Origin: Pseudobacteroides sp035370245
Lineage (GTDB): Bacteria > Bacillota > Clostridia > Acetivibrionales > DSM-2933
Assembly: GCA_035370245.1 (NCBI GenBank)
Contig: DAOOVO010000002.1
Span: forward strand, 17,726-81,725
Direction: 5' to 3'
Length of the DNA: 64,000 nucleotides
Under the pieces are notes generated by a model. That model was not told the DNA's origin. It did not search any database and saw nothing but the letters and a program-made list of their open reading frames with translations. Below, one piece after another: positions 8,266 to 18,500 of the stretch (position 1 is its first letter; every line of letters starts with the position of its first letter). The translations under genes and the position numbers were made by a program.

Positions 8266-9048
8266 ATGATTAAATTTGAGCATGACCCTGCAAACAACCA
8301 ATGGGGTCAGGCAAAAATACTTGATTATTCCTGCTTAGAAAGCGGCATTTATGAAGGATATAGCCTTTATATATCAAAAGGAGGGTATTTAGCATACTCT
8401 ACATCAGACAGCAAAGGAACAAAATGGACAAACATCAAATCTCCAAGCCCTTTGTCTCCCTATGACTGGCATCATGTAGCAGTAACTTATGGTAATAATT
8501 CAATTAACTTGTATGTCGATGGCGTTAAGGTTAATAGCATAACATATACAGATGGATATAAAAAACCGGCAGGTAAAGTTCATATCGGAAGTCAGTTAAG
8601 GAAAAACGGAGAAGTTTACTGTCCTTACACAGGATTATTGGATGAGGTTTCATACTATCATGATATATTGACTGACAATGAAATCAAAAGAGATTATGAA
8701 GCATTTAAAACTAGATGTATTGTTTCCGATGACTCAACAATAGGCACTGTTCCATACTCTGGTGGATATTATGCATACTCAATGATTAAAACAAATACCG
8801 CACGTCTTTATAACTATGGAGTTTTAGAAATGGTAACCACAACTAGAAAAGCATGTCCTGTGTCAATGCTTGTCGTTTCTTCAACAAACTATGCTGAAAT
8901 ATTGGATGCTGCGGGTAACGTAATTTATACAACTGCAAGAAAAATATATGTAGTAGGAACACCGGAAATGAGTGAAAGAACAGATACATATTATGAAAAC
9001 ATTCCTGCAGATATTTTATCAAAGGCAGTTTATGTCAGAGCATATTAA
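8266..9048 (+). CDS. LamG/concanavalin-like domain protein, probably N-terminally truncated
   Basis: A 260-residue frame. Residues about 1-150 match the LamG/jelly-roll lectin type: YDWHHVAVTYGNNSINLYVDG and GLLDEVSYYHDILTDNEI are the standard WHHVA-x-DG and DEV-x-Y landmarks. The remaining 110 residues are beta-rich and unrecognised. LamG modules are normally exported, yet there is no signal peptide, the ATG has no ribosome site, and an in-frame TAA lies directly upstream (8260-8262). It therefore looks like the 3' part of a larger surface protein that lost its front, or a remnant. The downstream end is clean and followed by a hairpin at 9082. It lies in a gene-poor patch next to other relics. 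Confidence 0.6.
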   Translation: MIKFEHDPANNQWGQAKILDYSCLESGIYEGYSLYISKGGYLAYSTSDSKGTKWTNIKSPSPLSPYDWHHVAVTYGNNSINLYVDGVKVNSITYTDGYKKPAGKVHIGSQLRKNGEVYCPYTGLLDEVSYYHDILTDNEIKRDYEAFKTRCIVSDDSTIGTVPYSGGYYAYSMIKTNTARLYNYGVLEMVTTTRKACPVSMLVVSSTNYAEILDAAGNVIYTTARKIYVVGTPEMSERTDTYYENIPADILSKAVYVRAY

Positions 9049-9079
9049 GCTTATTTAAGTATACTCAAAAACAAGACAA

Positions 9080-9275
9080 GGGTGTTGCAAAACTACTTAA
9101 AAAAGTAGTCGAACAACACTCTCTTTTATTGCTATAAAGTAAAACTGACACCGAAAATCCATTTTTTATATTAATTTTCCGTATCGCTCCTAATTTGGAG
9201 TACACTTAATAAACCTATATACTTTTTCGGAAAAACTAAGCCGATTTTACTTGATGAAGATCATTGCAACAGCCC
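9080..9275. mobile_element. Small element with inverted ends, IS or MITE relic
   Basis: GGGTGTTGCAA at 9080-9090 and TTGCAACAGCCC at 9264-9275 are inverted repeats (one mismatch over 11 bases) enclosing 196 bases with no open frame. This structure fits a non-autonomous element or the ends of a deleted insertion sequence. No target duplication was identified. Confidence 0.4.
9082..9119 (+). terminator. Terminator-like hairpin after the LamG gene
   Basis: Two nested stems, GTGTTG/CAACAC (9082-9087, 9114-9119) and ACTACTT/AAGTAGT (9092-9098, 9103-9109), are followed by TCTCTTTT. This fits a rho-independent terminator about 35 bases after the LamG stop, and also forms the left end of the 9080-9275 element. 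Confidence 0.5.
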
Positions 9276-9306
9276 TTTTAATAATGGTATCTACAACTAC
9301 CTGTGT

Positions 9307-9411
9307 TTATTCATCTATAAGCTCTCTTTTTTTACCCTTTCCATTTTTCAATTGCCCTATAGACTTCAATAATTCTTTATAGTATTTGGGATTACTTCTT
9401 ACATATAAATC
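9307..9411 (-). pseudogene. C-terminal remnant of a YefM/Phd-type antitoxin
   Basis: The minus-strand frame reads LYVRSNPKYYKELLKSIGQL and then KNGKGKKRELIDE before a TAA. This matches the C-terminal region of YefM antitoxins, which has a L-R-S-x-x-N...L-x-S-I-x-x-L-K-x-G-K pattern and an acidic end. Only 34 residues remain; the DNA-binding N-terminus is missing, an in-frame TGA lies just upstream, and no toxin gene is adjacent. It is therefore a relic of a toxin-antitoxin module. Confidence 0.6.
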
Positions 9412-9428
9412 ACCTCAATATTATATAT

Positions 9429-12083
9429 CTAAACTAACTTTAGAGTCTTTGACACCTTTTTCTCAATTTCCATAACAATAAATGTTCCCACACCTATTGC
9501 AAATATCTTGAGCCATATATCGCCTGAAAGAGGTGATGTTTTAAATGCACTGTTCATAAACGGCAGGTATATGAACGCCCATTGCAAAACCGCCATTACG
9601 AAGATACCTAAAAATATAAACTTATTTGAGAAAAAACCTATTTTCAAAAGACCTACATGCAGTGAACGGCTATTTATGAGATATGCCGCTTCTATAACGA
9701 TAAAAACCGTTACGGCTGTAGTTCTTGCTGTTTCTATGCTGCTTCCCTTTGCCAATTCATAATTGAACATTAAGAATGACGCTGCAAGAAGAATTATACT
9801 CACAATACCAATCTTCGCCATGAGACCTTTGGTTAAAAGGGGCTGTGCGGGATCCCGCGGTTTCCTCTGCATTATACCCGGTTCATTAGGCTCAAAAGCA
9901 AGCATAAGTCCAAGGAAAACTGCTGTGGTCATGTTAATCCATAAAATCTGTGTCGGGGTTATAGGTAGTGTTATACCGAGGAAGATGGCCAGAAGTATTA
10001 CCAGGCCTTCACCTAAGTTGGTTGGAAGGGTCCATGTAATAAACTTTGTAAGGTTGTCAAACACTCCTCTTCCTTCCTCAACAGCATTTTCTATTGTGGC
10101 GAAGTTATCGTCCATGAGTATCATATCTGCCGAATCCTTGGCAACTTCAGTACCGGTAATACCCATTGCAATACCGATATCCGCTTTCTTTACCGCAGGT
10201 GCATCATTTACACCGTCACCTGTCATTGCAACAACATGACCAAGTGCCTGCAGCGCCTTAACAAGCCTGAGCTTCTGCTCGGGAGTAACCCTTGCAAAAA
10301 CATTATTTGAAGAAGCCACATCCTTTAATTCATCATCACTTAACTTTTCAAGTTCAATACCTGTATAAACCCTGCTTTCCTTGTCTTTCGGAGCAATCCC
10401 AAGCTGCTTTGCGATTGCCAATGCAGTAACAGCGTGATCTCCAGTAATCATTTTTACAATTATACCTGCTTCATGGCATTTTTTGATGGCAGCAATAGCT
10501 TCTGCCCTAGGCGGATCTATCATGCCCTGCAGACCTAAAAATGTAAAACCGTCCTTTAAATCATCCTCAACTATTTTTTCATTTGATGTAACCTTATATG
10601 CAAAAGCAAGTACTCTAAGACCTTCCGATGCTATACTGCCATAAGCTTTTGTAACATCGGAGCCTGCATCGCTTATTTTCCCTATTTTTTCCATAGAACC
10701 TTTCAAATAAAGCCTGTTTTCACCGTTTTCCATCTTTATAAGTACAGCCATATACTGTCTTTCAGACTCAAAGGGTAAAACCTCCAGCCTGGGGTTGTTT
10801 TGTACAAGAAGGTTACTGTCAATACCTGCTTTGGCCGCACTTACAAGCAAGCTTATCTCAGTGGGGTCACCCTGTATTTCGCAGCCATCGTTTTTGAAAT
10901 TAATTGAACTGTCATTGCAAAAAACACCGCACTTTAAGCACTCCAACAGATTTTGATCATCATCGATATTAATGGCCTTTCCGCCAAATAAAACACTTCC
11001 ATCCTTGTTGTAGCCCTGTCCGGAAACTTCGTAATATCCTTTATTCGTCCATATTTTTTTAACTGTCATTCTGTTTTCCGTCAGTGTTCCTGTTTTATCG
11101 GAGCATATAACGGTAGTACTTCCAAGTGTTTCAACTACCGGTAACTTTCTTATAATGGAATTCTTTTTCGCCATTCTTGACACACCTATGGCAAGTGTAG
11201 CCGCCAACGCAGCAGGAAGTCCCTCAGGAATAGCACCTACAGCCAGTGCTATTGCCGCTTTAAACATTTCAAGCCAGCTCTCTCCTCTGAAAACGCCTAC
11301 AGCAAACGTCACTACCGCCAGGGCTCCTATTATGTACATCAACTGCTTACTGAATCCCGCGATCTTCTTAATAAGAGGTGTTTCCATCCTGACTGTCTCC
11401 TTGAGCAAGTCGGAAATCTTACCTACTTCTGTTTTCGTTCCAGTAGACACAACAATTCCATAGCCCTGACCGAATGTTACAAATGTAGACGCATAAGCCA
11501 TATTCGTTCTGTCACCTAAAGAAACATTTTCCTCAATAGTTTTGTCGCTTTTCTCAACAGGAACCGACTCACCTGTCAAAGCAGCTTCCTGTATTTTTAG
11601 CTGATTTGTCTGAAAAAGTCTCAAATCTGCCGGCACCTTATCTCCGGATTGTACAAATACAATATCTCCTGGAACCAATTGTTTACTGGAAATTTTCATT
11701 TTCCTTCCGCTTCTGATAACTGATGCTTCCGTTTCAATGGTTTCTGCAAGGGATTCGAGGGCTTTTACTGCTTTTGCTTCCTGAGCAAAACCAATAATGC
11801 CGTTTAGAATGACTACGGCAAATATTACCAATGAATCCACATGTTCTTTCATAATCAGAGTAACAATAGCTGCAAAAAGCAAAACATATATCAACGGCTG
11901 ATTATACTGCCTTAAAAAAATAATTAAAAGGCTATCCCTTTTAACTTTTGCAATTTCATTGGCTCCGTATTTTTTAATCCTTGCAGCAGCTTCCTCATCT
12001 GTTAACCCTTTTTCCTTACTGGTTGTAAGTACTTCTTCCACCTGGTCGTCAGGCATCATAAAAGCATTTTGTAAGTCGGTCAT
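9429..12083 (-). CDS. P-type cation-transporting ATPase (type II-like)
   Basis: 884 residues from the ATG at 12083, chosen because AGGA lies seven bases upstream; the frame is open further but without a ribosome site. Domains in order: cation ATPase N domain, TM1-2, actuator with TGES (170-173), TM3-4 with PEGLP (286-290), phosphorylation site DKTGTLT (D329), nucleotide-binding domain, hinge MTGDGVNDAP, and six C-terminal membrane segments. This is the SERCA/ENA-like P2 class, which exports cations using an aspartyl phosphate. The TM6 segment reads WINMTTAVFLG, with threonine where Ca2+ pumps have the calcium-binding aspartate (N-x-x-T-D), so calcium specificity is doubtful and Na+ or another cation is possible. 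It appears monocistronic. Confidence 0.88.
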   Translation of the reverse strand: MTDLQNAFMMPDDQVEEVLTTSKEKGLTDEEAAARIKKYGANEIAKVKRDSLLIIFLRQYNQPLIYVLLFAAIVTLIMKEHVDSLVIFAVVILNGIIGFAQEAKAVKALESLAETIETEASVIRSGRKMKISSKQLVPGDIVFVQSGDKVPADLRLFQTNQLKIQEAALTGESVPVEKSDKTIEENVSLGDRTNMAYASTFVTFGQGYGIVVSTGTKTEVGKISDLLKETVRMETPLIKKIAGFSKQLMYIIGALAVVTFAVGVFRGESWLEMFKAAIALAVGAIPEGLPAALAATLAIGVSRMAKKNSIIRKLPVVETLGSTTVICSDKTGTLTENRMTVKKIWTNKGYYEVSGQGYNKDGSVLFGGKAINIDDDQNLLECLKCGVFCNDSSINFKNDGCEIQGDPTEISLLVSAAKAGIDSNLLVQNNPRLEVLPFESERQYMAVLIKMENGENRLYLKGSMEKIGKISDAGSDVTKAYGSIASEGLRVLAFAYKVTSNEKIVEDDLKDGFTFLGLQGMIDPPRAEAIAAIKKCHEAGIIVKMITGDHAVTALAIAKQLGIAPKDKESRVYTGIELEKLSDDELKDVASSNNVFARVTPEQKLRLVKALQALGHVVAMTGDGVNDAPAVKKADIGIAMGITGTEVAKDSADMILMDDNFATIENAVEEGRGVFDNLTKFITWTLPTNLGEGLVILLAIFLGITLPITPTQILWINMTTAVFLGLMLAFEPNEPGIMQRKPRDPAQPLLTKGLMAKIGIVSIILLAASFLMFNYELAKGSSIETARTTAVTVFIVIEAAYLINSRSLHVGLLKIGFFSNKFIFLGIFVMAVLQWAFIYLPFMNSAFKTSPLSGDIWLKIFAIGVGTFIVMEIEKKVSKTLKLV

Positions 12084-12586
12084 ATTTACATCCTCTCTAT
12101 TCTTAATAAATTCTATGTTTCCATGCAACCGCCTATTACAGCATAATAGCAATACAATATAGAAATAAAATCTATAAGTATAATACTATTTTCTTCTAAT
12201 TGATTCAATATATTCTTAAACAAATTGTTAGTGCTGCAAGAGTAGAATGGCATGTACTACAATACCGACAAAAAAAGAAAAGTCCCATTCAGGACCTATA
12301 TTAAATACACCATTAATCTCACATTTAGCAGAAGATAAATGTAAGATTAATCATATTTAATAAAATAGACAATTAAAGTTATAGAATCAGTTAGCCATAG
12401 TAAAATTATACCAGACTTTTTACCAGTTTATACATAAAACATGATAAAATACTGTTAAATAATAATTACAATAAAAATCGGTTGTACTATTTTATCGAGT
12501 TTTAGTATATAATAGAAAAAAAAGAAGTTTTATTTCTATCATTTATATTATCATGAGATTAAGTGTATAAATTTTGGAGTTTTATT
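12084..12586. other. Intergenic region between divergent ATPase and M23 genes
   Basis: About 500 bases without a gene. It must hold the promoters of two divergent genes; a TATAAT occurs near 12511, with no convincing -35 at 17 bases. The main feature is the palindromic repeat at 12298-12362. No RNA gene is recognised. Confidence 0.5.
12298..12362. repeat. Dispersed palindromic repeat, copy B (centre inverted)
   Basis: Arms ATTAATCTCACATTTA and TAAATGTAAGATTAAT flank a centre GCAGAAGA, with outer ATATTAAAT and ATTTAATA. The arms match the other copies, but the centre is the reverse complement of their TCTTCTGC, as if the element were present in the opposite orientation. Confidence 0.75.
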
Positions 12587-13534
12587 ATGAAGTCGGAAAT
12601 GAGAAAGGCAAAAATTAAAAAGCGTAAAGAATATCTTTCCATAATGCTTATACCCCATTCTCAGGATAGAGTCAGGGTTATAAAGATATCGTCCTTTTAC
12701 TTTAAAGTCTCTTTGCTGTTTGCTGCATTGCTCATTTTTGTTTCAGGTCTCATAGTAATGAACATTAAATTATCAAATCGAAATAAATCACTTGAATCAC
12801 ACATAGAAGGTCTTTCCAGGCTAAATGTAGAGCAAAAAAATATGATTGATGAAAAGGCAAATACCATTAAAAACCTTGAGGAAAGAGAAAAGTCAATTAA
12901 TGCCAAAATCGACCAATTTACAGAAAAATATAAAGATATGGCAGAGAAATATTTATCGGGCGAATCCCGCAGCAAGACCAGCAGATCGGACGACAGGACA
13001 GAAAGAACATTTGTTGATGACATCTCAATATTAAAAGATAAGTTGGATGAACTGATAAATGAAAAAAGTCTTCATAGTGAGGATATATCGGGGTTACAAC
13101 AAACAGAAGAAAAGCTTAAGAAGTACATGGCTACCATACCTACCCTATGGCCGGCTTCAGGAAGGGTCAGTTCCAACTTTGGACAACGCGAGGACCCCTT
13201 TAACAGTTCGGAGCGGTTTCACGCGGGTATTGATATTGCTGCTGATTATGGCTCTGATATAAATGCTGCAGCAGACGGCACTGTAATAACATCGGGTACT
13301 CTTGCCGGTTATGGCAAAGCAGTAATTATATCCCATGGAAATGGTCTTACTACTCTGTATGGACATATATCTTCAGCTATCGCCAAAGAAGGCCAGAAAG
13401 TAAAAAAGGGTGATCTGATAGCAAGAGTTGGAAGTACAGGCAGAAGCACAGGACCTCATCTTCACTTTGAAGTCAGGATCAATGATACTCCTGTTGATCC
13501 CTTAAAATACCTAGATAAGAAAGACAGCAAGTAA
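12587..13534 (+). CDS. Membrane-anchored M23 (LytM) endopeptidase
   Basis: 315 residues from the ATG at 12587, which has GGAG seven bases upstream; a GTG at 12563 lacks one. A short basic cytoplasmic tail precedes a membrane helix (about 40-62), then a coiled coil (about 65-180) and a LytM domain (about 185-310). The zinc ligands are present: H212 and D216 in HAGID, and H293 in HLHFEV, with a further catalytic histidine in LYGH (H260). Enzymes of this kind cut peptidoglycan cross-links outside the cytoplasmic membrane. The bactofilin gene follows 45 bases downstream, a known pairing in which the bactofilin filament positions the peptidase during shape control. Confidence 0.92.
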   Translation: MKSEMRKAKIKKRKEYLSIMLIPHSQDRVRVIKISSFYFKVSLLFAALLIFVSGLIVMNIKLSNRNKSLESHIEGLSRLNVEQKNMIDEKANTIKNLEEREKSINAKIDQFTEKYKDMAEKYLSGESRSKTSRSDDRTERTFVDDISILKDKLDELINEKSLHSEDISGLQQTEEKLKKYMATIPTLWPASGRVSSNFGQREDPFNSSERFHAGIDIAADYGSDINAAADGTVITSGTLAGYGKAVIISHGNGLTTLYGHISSAIAKEGQKVKKGDLIARVGSTGRSTGPHLHFEVRINDTPVDPLKYLDKKDSK

Positions 13535-13579
13535 TTATGAGCATTTTTAAACACAATATTATACTAAAGGAGGCCCAAA

Positions 13580-13948
13580 ATGTTCGGCAAAAAGGAGTTT
13601 GATGCAGTTGACAGATTTGATACATTAATAGGTGCAGGAACGGTTTTTGAAGGAAATATAAAATCAGACGGTACAATACGTATTGATGGAAAAATTGTAG
13701 GCGATCTTACCATAAACGGGGATGTATACATAAGTCCCGGTGCCAATATAAAAGGAAACATAAATGCAAACAACATACACAATGCAGGCACAATTGAAGG
13801 GAACATACAGGCTAACGGAACATTAAGACTCCTACCCACATCCAAAATAAACGGTGATATAACTGTTGTAAGCTTCATAGCTGATGAAGGAGGAGTTTTT
13901 AACGGCAAATGCATAATGAAGACGGAAAATAAAAGTGCCAAATCATAA
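13580..13948 (+). CDS. Bactofilin (polymer-forming cytoskeletal protein)
   Basis: A 122-residue bactofilin: a central right-handed beta-helix made of short repeats such as GNIKSDGTIRIDGKIVGDL and GNINANNIHNAGTIEGNI, flanked by short disordered ends. Bactofilins form non-polar, nucleotide-independent filaments on the inner face of the membrane and recruit cell-wall enzymes. It starts after a strong AAAGGAGG site and lies 45 bases downstream of the M23 peptidase, and a terminator follows directly, so the two form a bicistronic operon. Length is at the short end of the family, consistent with a minimal core domain. Confidence 0.93.
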   Translation: MFGKKEFDAVDRFDTLIGAGTVFEGNIKSDGTIRIDGKIVGDLTINGDVYISPGANIKGNINANNIHNAGTIEGNIQANGTLRLLPTSKINGDITVVSFIADEGGVFNGKCIMKTENKSAKS

Positions 13949-13949
13949 A

Positions 13950-13983
13950 TTAAAATGGGGCTGTTGCAACGGCCCCATTTTAA
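13950..13983 (+). terminator. Rho-independent terminator after bactofilin
   Basis: TTAAAATGGGGC and GCCCCATTTTAA form a perfect 12-base stem around TGTTGCAACG. It lies just after the bactofilin stop and 36 bases before the end of the convergent MATE gene, so it may serve both strands. Confidence 0.8.
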
Positions 13984-14019
13984 TTATCTATTGCAAAGTA
14001 ATGTCATATATGACAAATA

Positions 14020-15375
14020 TCACACCATATTCTCCCTTGTAATATTCTTTACCCATTTAAATTTCATATAGTGCTTGTAAACAGCCGGTATCTTTACAAA
14101 TTCGTCGAGTGTGAGAATAAATGCAACAGCCAATACGGGCAGCTTCAACAAAAATGCACCTATCATTCCTAATGGAACAACCACACACCAAAGAGTTATT
14201 ACATCGCACCACATACCGAACCGGGTATCTCCACCTGAAGGGAAGATTCCGGCTATTATCGTAGAGTTGAGGGAATTGCCGATGATATAATAAGCTGCCA
14301 TGAACATCATGTATTTCAAATAATACTGTGCCTGCGGTTCAAGTTGAATGAAATATAGAACAAGCGGAGTTATGGCAAGTATCACTAACCCCGAAGCTAC
14401 ACCTATCAATATTGAAAAGCGAACAAAACTGCCTCCTGCCTTTTTTGCTTCTTCAAGTTCATTTCGTCCAAGCATACCGCCTAATATGATACCGACGCCA
14501 GCGGCAATACCCCAGCACAGGCTTGCTATTATACTGCGTACTATGCTTGCAATGGAATTAGCAGCCACTGCATCAGAGCCGAGATGTCCCATTATCACAG
14601 AATACATCGTTACACCGCCACCCCAGCCAAGCTGGTTTATCAGCAGAGGAACGGTATATTTCCAATAGTCCTTGTGAAGCTCTTTGTTGTTCAAACGGAA
14701 CATAAGTCCGATATGGAGAGGAGGACAGCGTTTTCTCGCCACTGCGATGATGACCATTATCGTTTCAAATACCCTTGAAAGAACCGTTGCAAGTGCCGCA
14801 CCCTCTACCCCCATTTTAGGAAAAATACCGATACCGAAAATCAGAAAACTGTTCAGTATAATATTCAACACCACAGAAAGCGAACCTATTACAGTGCTGA
14901 GCTTTGCTCTATCACAAACCTTCATCATTCCAAAGTATGCCTGTGTGAAGCCTGTCAGCAGATAAGACAGAGATACCATCCGCAAATAATCTGCTCCTTT
15001 TGAAATCAGGATGCTGTCGGAAGTGAATATTAACATAATCTGTTTTGGAAAAAAAGCAGTGCCCAGTGTGAACACAAGCCCCACAAGCAGAGAATATCGC
15101 ATTGTTATTGCGAGTACTTCTTCCGTAGTTTTATTATCGCCCTTGCCCCAGTACTGTGCCGCAAGTACGGTCAGTCCGAACACGAATGCACCAAAAAACA
15201 GGCTGAATACAAAAGCTATCTGCCCTGCAAGAGATGCTGCCGAAAGTGAATCCTGATTGAGAAAACCAAGCATAAAAGCATCACTTGCCGTGACAAGCGA
15301 TGCCATAAGGTATTGAAACGCTATTGGTGCAACAATACCGGACAGTTTTTTATAAATTGTTTTATCGTATACCAT
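14020..15375 (-). CDS. MATE-family efflux transporter
   Basis: A 451-residue integral membrane protein with about twelve predicted helices in two six-helix halves, typical of multidrug and toxin extrusion (MatE) transporters, which export cationic compounds in exchange for H+ or Na+. Conserved landmarks include the first-helix proline segment IVAPIAFQYLMASLVTASD and GVEGAALATVLSR. AAAGGAG lies before the ATG. Its coding DNA looks somewhat richer in G+C than its neighbours, a possible hint of later acquisition, but I did not measure it. It stands between the bactofilin terminator and the helicase gene, with no regulator nearby. The substrate cannot be inferred. Confidence 0.88.
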   Translation of the reverse strand: MVYDKTIYKKLSGIVAPIAFQYLMASLVTASDAFMLGFLNQDSLSAASLAGQIAFVFSLFFGAFVFGLTVLAAQYWGKGDNKTTEEVLAITMRYSLLVGLVFTLGTAFFPKQIMLIFTSDSILISKGADYLRMVSLSYLLTGFTQAYFGMMKVCDRAKLSTVIGSLSVVLNIILNSFLIFGIGIFPKMGVEGAALATVLSRVFETIMVIIAVARKRCPPLHIGLMFRLNNKELHKDYWKYTVPLLINQLGWGGGVTMYSVIMGHLGSDAVAANSIASIVRSIIASLCWGIAAGVGIILGGMLGRNELEEAKKAGGSFVRFSILIGVASGLVILAITPLVLYFIQLEPQAQYYLKYMMFMAAYYIIGNSLNSTIIAGIFPSGGDTRFGMWCDVITLWCVVVPLGMIGAFLLKLPVLAVAFILTLDEFVKIPAVYKHYMKFKWVKNITRENMV

Positions 15376-15512
15376 ACGTCTCCTTTATATTCAGCAAAAT
15401 TTTCTTTCGTTGAAATACTTTTTGAAATAATACATTTATCAATGGCATTATGTTAATTTTTTCAGCCATCTCCAATTAACAGCCATATTATTGACAGCTA
15501 TATTATTATGCC

Positions 15513-18500
15513 TTAAATACCTAAATAGCTGCCGTTTTGCTTTAATCTGCCATCCTTCAGCATTTCATCAACTATTTTATCCATATAAACTTTTATATCC
15601 TCATTAACTCTTTGAAATCCCAGCTTCTGGCATGATACTGTTGCCACCTGAGACCTTTCCAAACCGAATGATTCTTTTATAGAGCTTATTATAGCCTCAG
15701 CAATTTCTTCCTTTGAAATAAGCTCAATCTTTCTGCTGGCAGAAGGTAAGTCGCTTCTATCCCTTACTACGGGCACTTTCATTGAAGCACACCATAGAAA
15801 ATCGCCATTTATCACTATCCTGCCATCCCTTGACAAAATAGCACAAGCGTCATTTACAGATCTCTGGATAGAGCTTCCTGTCTTAGTAAGCTTTGAATTA
15901 CTAATGACTCTTCTTGTAACTTCAAGAATATGAACCGGGCTTTCAACTTTAACTATTTTCTCAATGTACGGCACAAGCTTTTCAGGTTTATATATTTCTT
16001 CCTCATCAATAAACGGAATTTCTGCTACCACATATCTGTTTACAGTTTCCTCTTTATTTGAAACGCTGTTGTCAGATCTTTCAATAACAATTGTATCGGC
16101 AACATCTGATTTATTCTTTAGCCCTACAACTTTAGCTTTCTCAATTGCCTCTATAAGCCTTTTCAATTGATCCTTGGGATTTCTGAACCAATCGGTACTC
16201 CAGACCCTAATTATATTCCATCCCTTATCCTCCAGAACAGACTGCCTGAGTCTGTCTCTATCCCTTGCCGATCTGGCACTATGGTAGGAAGCTCCGTCAC
16301 ATTCTATTCCAAGGATGTATCTGTTGTTATCTTTTGGATCAACTACAGCCAGGTCAATATAGAAGCCCGCACATCCAACCTGTTTCCGTACTGAATATCC
16401 CAAATCTGTTAAACTCTTGTACACTTCTTCTTCAAAGGGTGAATCGGATTCCCTGCCGGTCTCTATAGGTATATTTAAATTACCGTCCCTTGCATAAGTA
16501 AGGAATGTCTTTAATGCTTTTACACCTCTTGCATTGGTCCTTGAAAGATCTATATCCTCCGGTGCAAGGTTTGTAAACACTTCACACCTTAGCCTTGCTC
16601 TACTTATTAAAACATTGAGCCTTCTTTCTCCGCCATCATTGTTTAAAGGTCCAAAGTTCATGGCCAGATAGCCTTCTTTTGTTTTGCCGTACCCAACGCT
16701 TATAAATATTACATCCCTTTCATCCCCCTGTACATTCTCAAGATTTTTTACAAAAAACGGTTCATGGGGATGCATATTGAAGAACGGCTCAATTGACAGA
16801 TCTTTCCTTCTCAAAAGTTCTATCTCGTCTATTATGGCCTGCATCTGTGACATACTGAAGGCAGCAACCCCCAGTGTCAGCTCGGGGCTGCTTTTGAAAT
16901 GCTCAATCACTCTCTGGGCTACAAGCTTTGCTTCCGGCAAGTTAACCCTTGTGTTGCTTCTATCATAAGCCCCATCCTTTACAAAGTTATATACAAGTCC
17001 CATTTTTTTGCTTGTATTATGGGGACTGGGGAATACCACCAGCTTGTTGTCATAAAACTCATAGTTCGAAACTGCTATAAGAGACTCATGGCGGCTTCTG
17101 TAGTGCCATCTCAGCATTCTTTGAGGTGCCTTCTGTGCTTCAAACAGAGCAAGTATGCTTTCTACATCTGCCGTTGAGTAATCATCGTCATCTTCTCCCT
17201 CAGGAGTTACCGTCTGTTCAAAAAAGCTTGTTGGAGGCATCTGCTTGCTGTCTCCCACAACAACCGCCTGCTTTGCCCTCATCAATGCGCCAAATGCCTC
17301 TACCGGCCTAACCTGGCTGGCTTCGTCAAATATAACCAGATCAAACCTAAGCCCTTCAGGGGGAAGAAAATTGGCAATGGATATGGGGCTCATCATAAAT
17401 ACAGGCTTTATTGCCTGAATGGCATTACCTGCTTTTAACATCAGCTTTCGAATAGGAAGATGCCTGGACTTTTTCTGAAACTCCCACAAAAGCACTCCTA
17501 ACTGGCCGGTGTCTCCGCTGCCCTTGGGCATGTTGTCCCAATGTTTTTTGGCAAGCCTGATCTGATTGTGCTTTATAAGTAATCTGTCATAATCCTGAAA
17601 CCTTTTTACTACGCTCTCGTGTTTATCCTTTGCAAACTCTGCAATAGCAGGCCTTTCCCTAAATGCTATGTTTAAAAGGCATTCATACCAGTTATGCTGA
17701 AGTATTATATCAAGGCTCGTTCCATGTGGTTCGACATTAAGGGAGTAATCTACCAGCCCCTCTAATGACTCCTTTATCAGAGCATCATTCATATGGTTAA
17801 AAACAACCATATCCTGGGTCTTTGACAGATTTCCCTTCCACAAATCAATACGGTCTTTTTGAGCAGTAAAATCAATTTCCTTCAAATCGCCTGAAGGCGG
17901 AAAGGACTTAATGGTATCAAGCTCTAAAAATATTGAAAGGTTATTCATAGAATCAATAAACTTTCTTAATAAGCTTTCCAGCTTATCTGTCACAATGTCC
18001 TTGATTGCCAGCCAATAAGCTCTCTGCATGATTAGATCCGAAGGAACCGTCCCATCCTGAACATTCCTGTATAAGGAAATTATCCAGTCGGCTTTTGTCT
18101 TAATATCCTCCCAGCTCGACTCTTCACCTTTAAAGAGGCTACCGAAGAGAGACTTAATGTTATCCTTTTCTCCATCTATTATTTTAATATTTATTTGATA
18201 CTCTATAATTGCATCACAAATTGAAATCCATTCATTATAATTTTGAGGAAGTCCATTTTGGCAAAGCCCCATTAAAGTTGACTTTGCCCTTCTGTATTTT
18301 CCCGATAAAAACCTCCACCACTTGCCTCTATATATGTTCAATATCTGACGTACCTCGGAGACATTACTGTTCCATGCATGAGGGATTATTGTGTTCCCAT
18401 ACTCTTTTTTAATTTTTTGTATCATCAATCCTGCATTAATGGTTTTATTTATCTCATATTCATTTATTTTCCATAGTTCATTGTTTATTTCAATTCCGGC

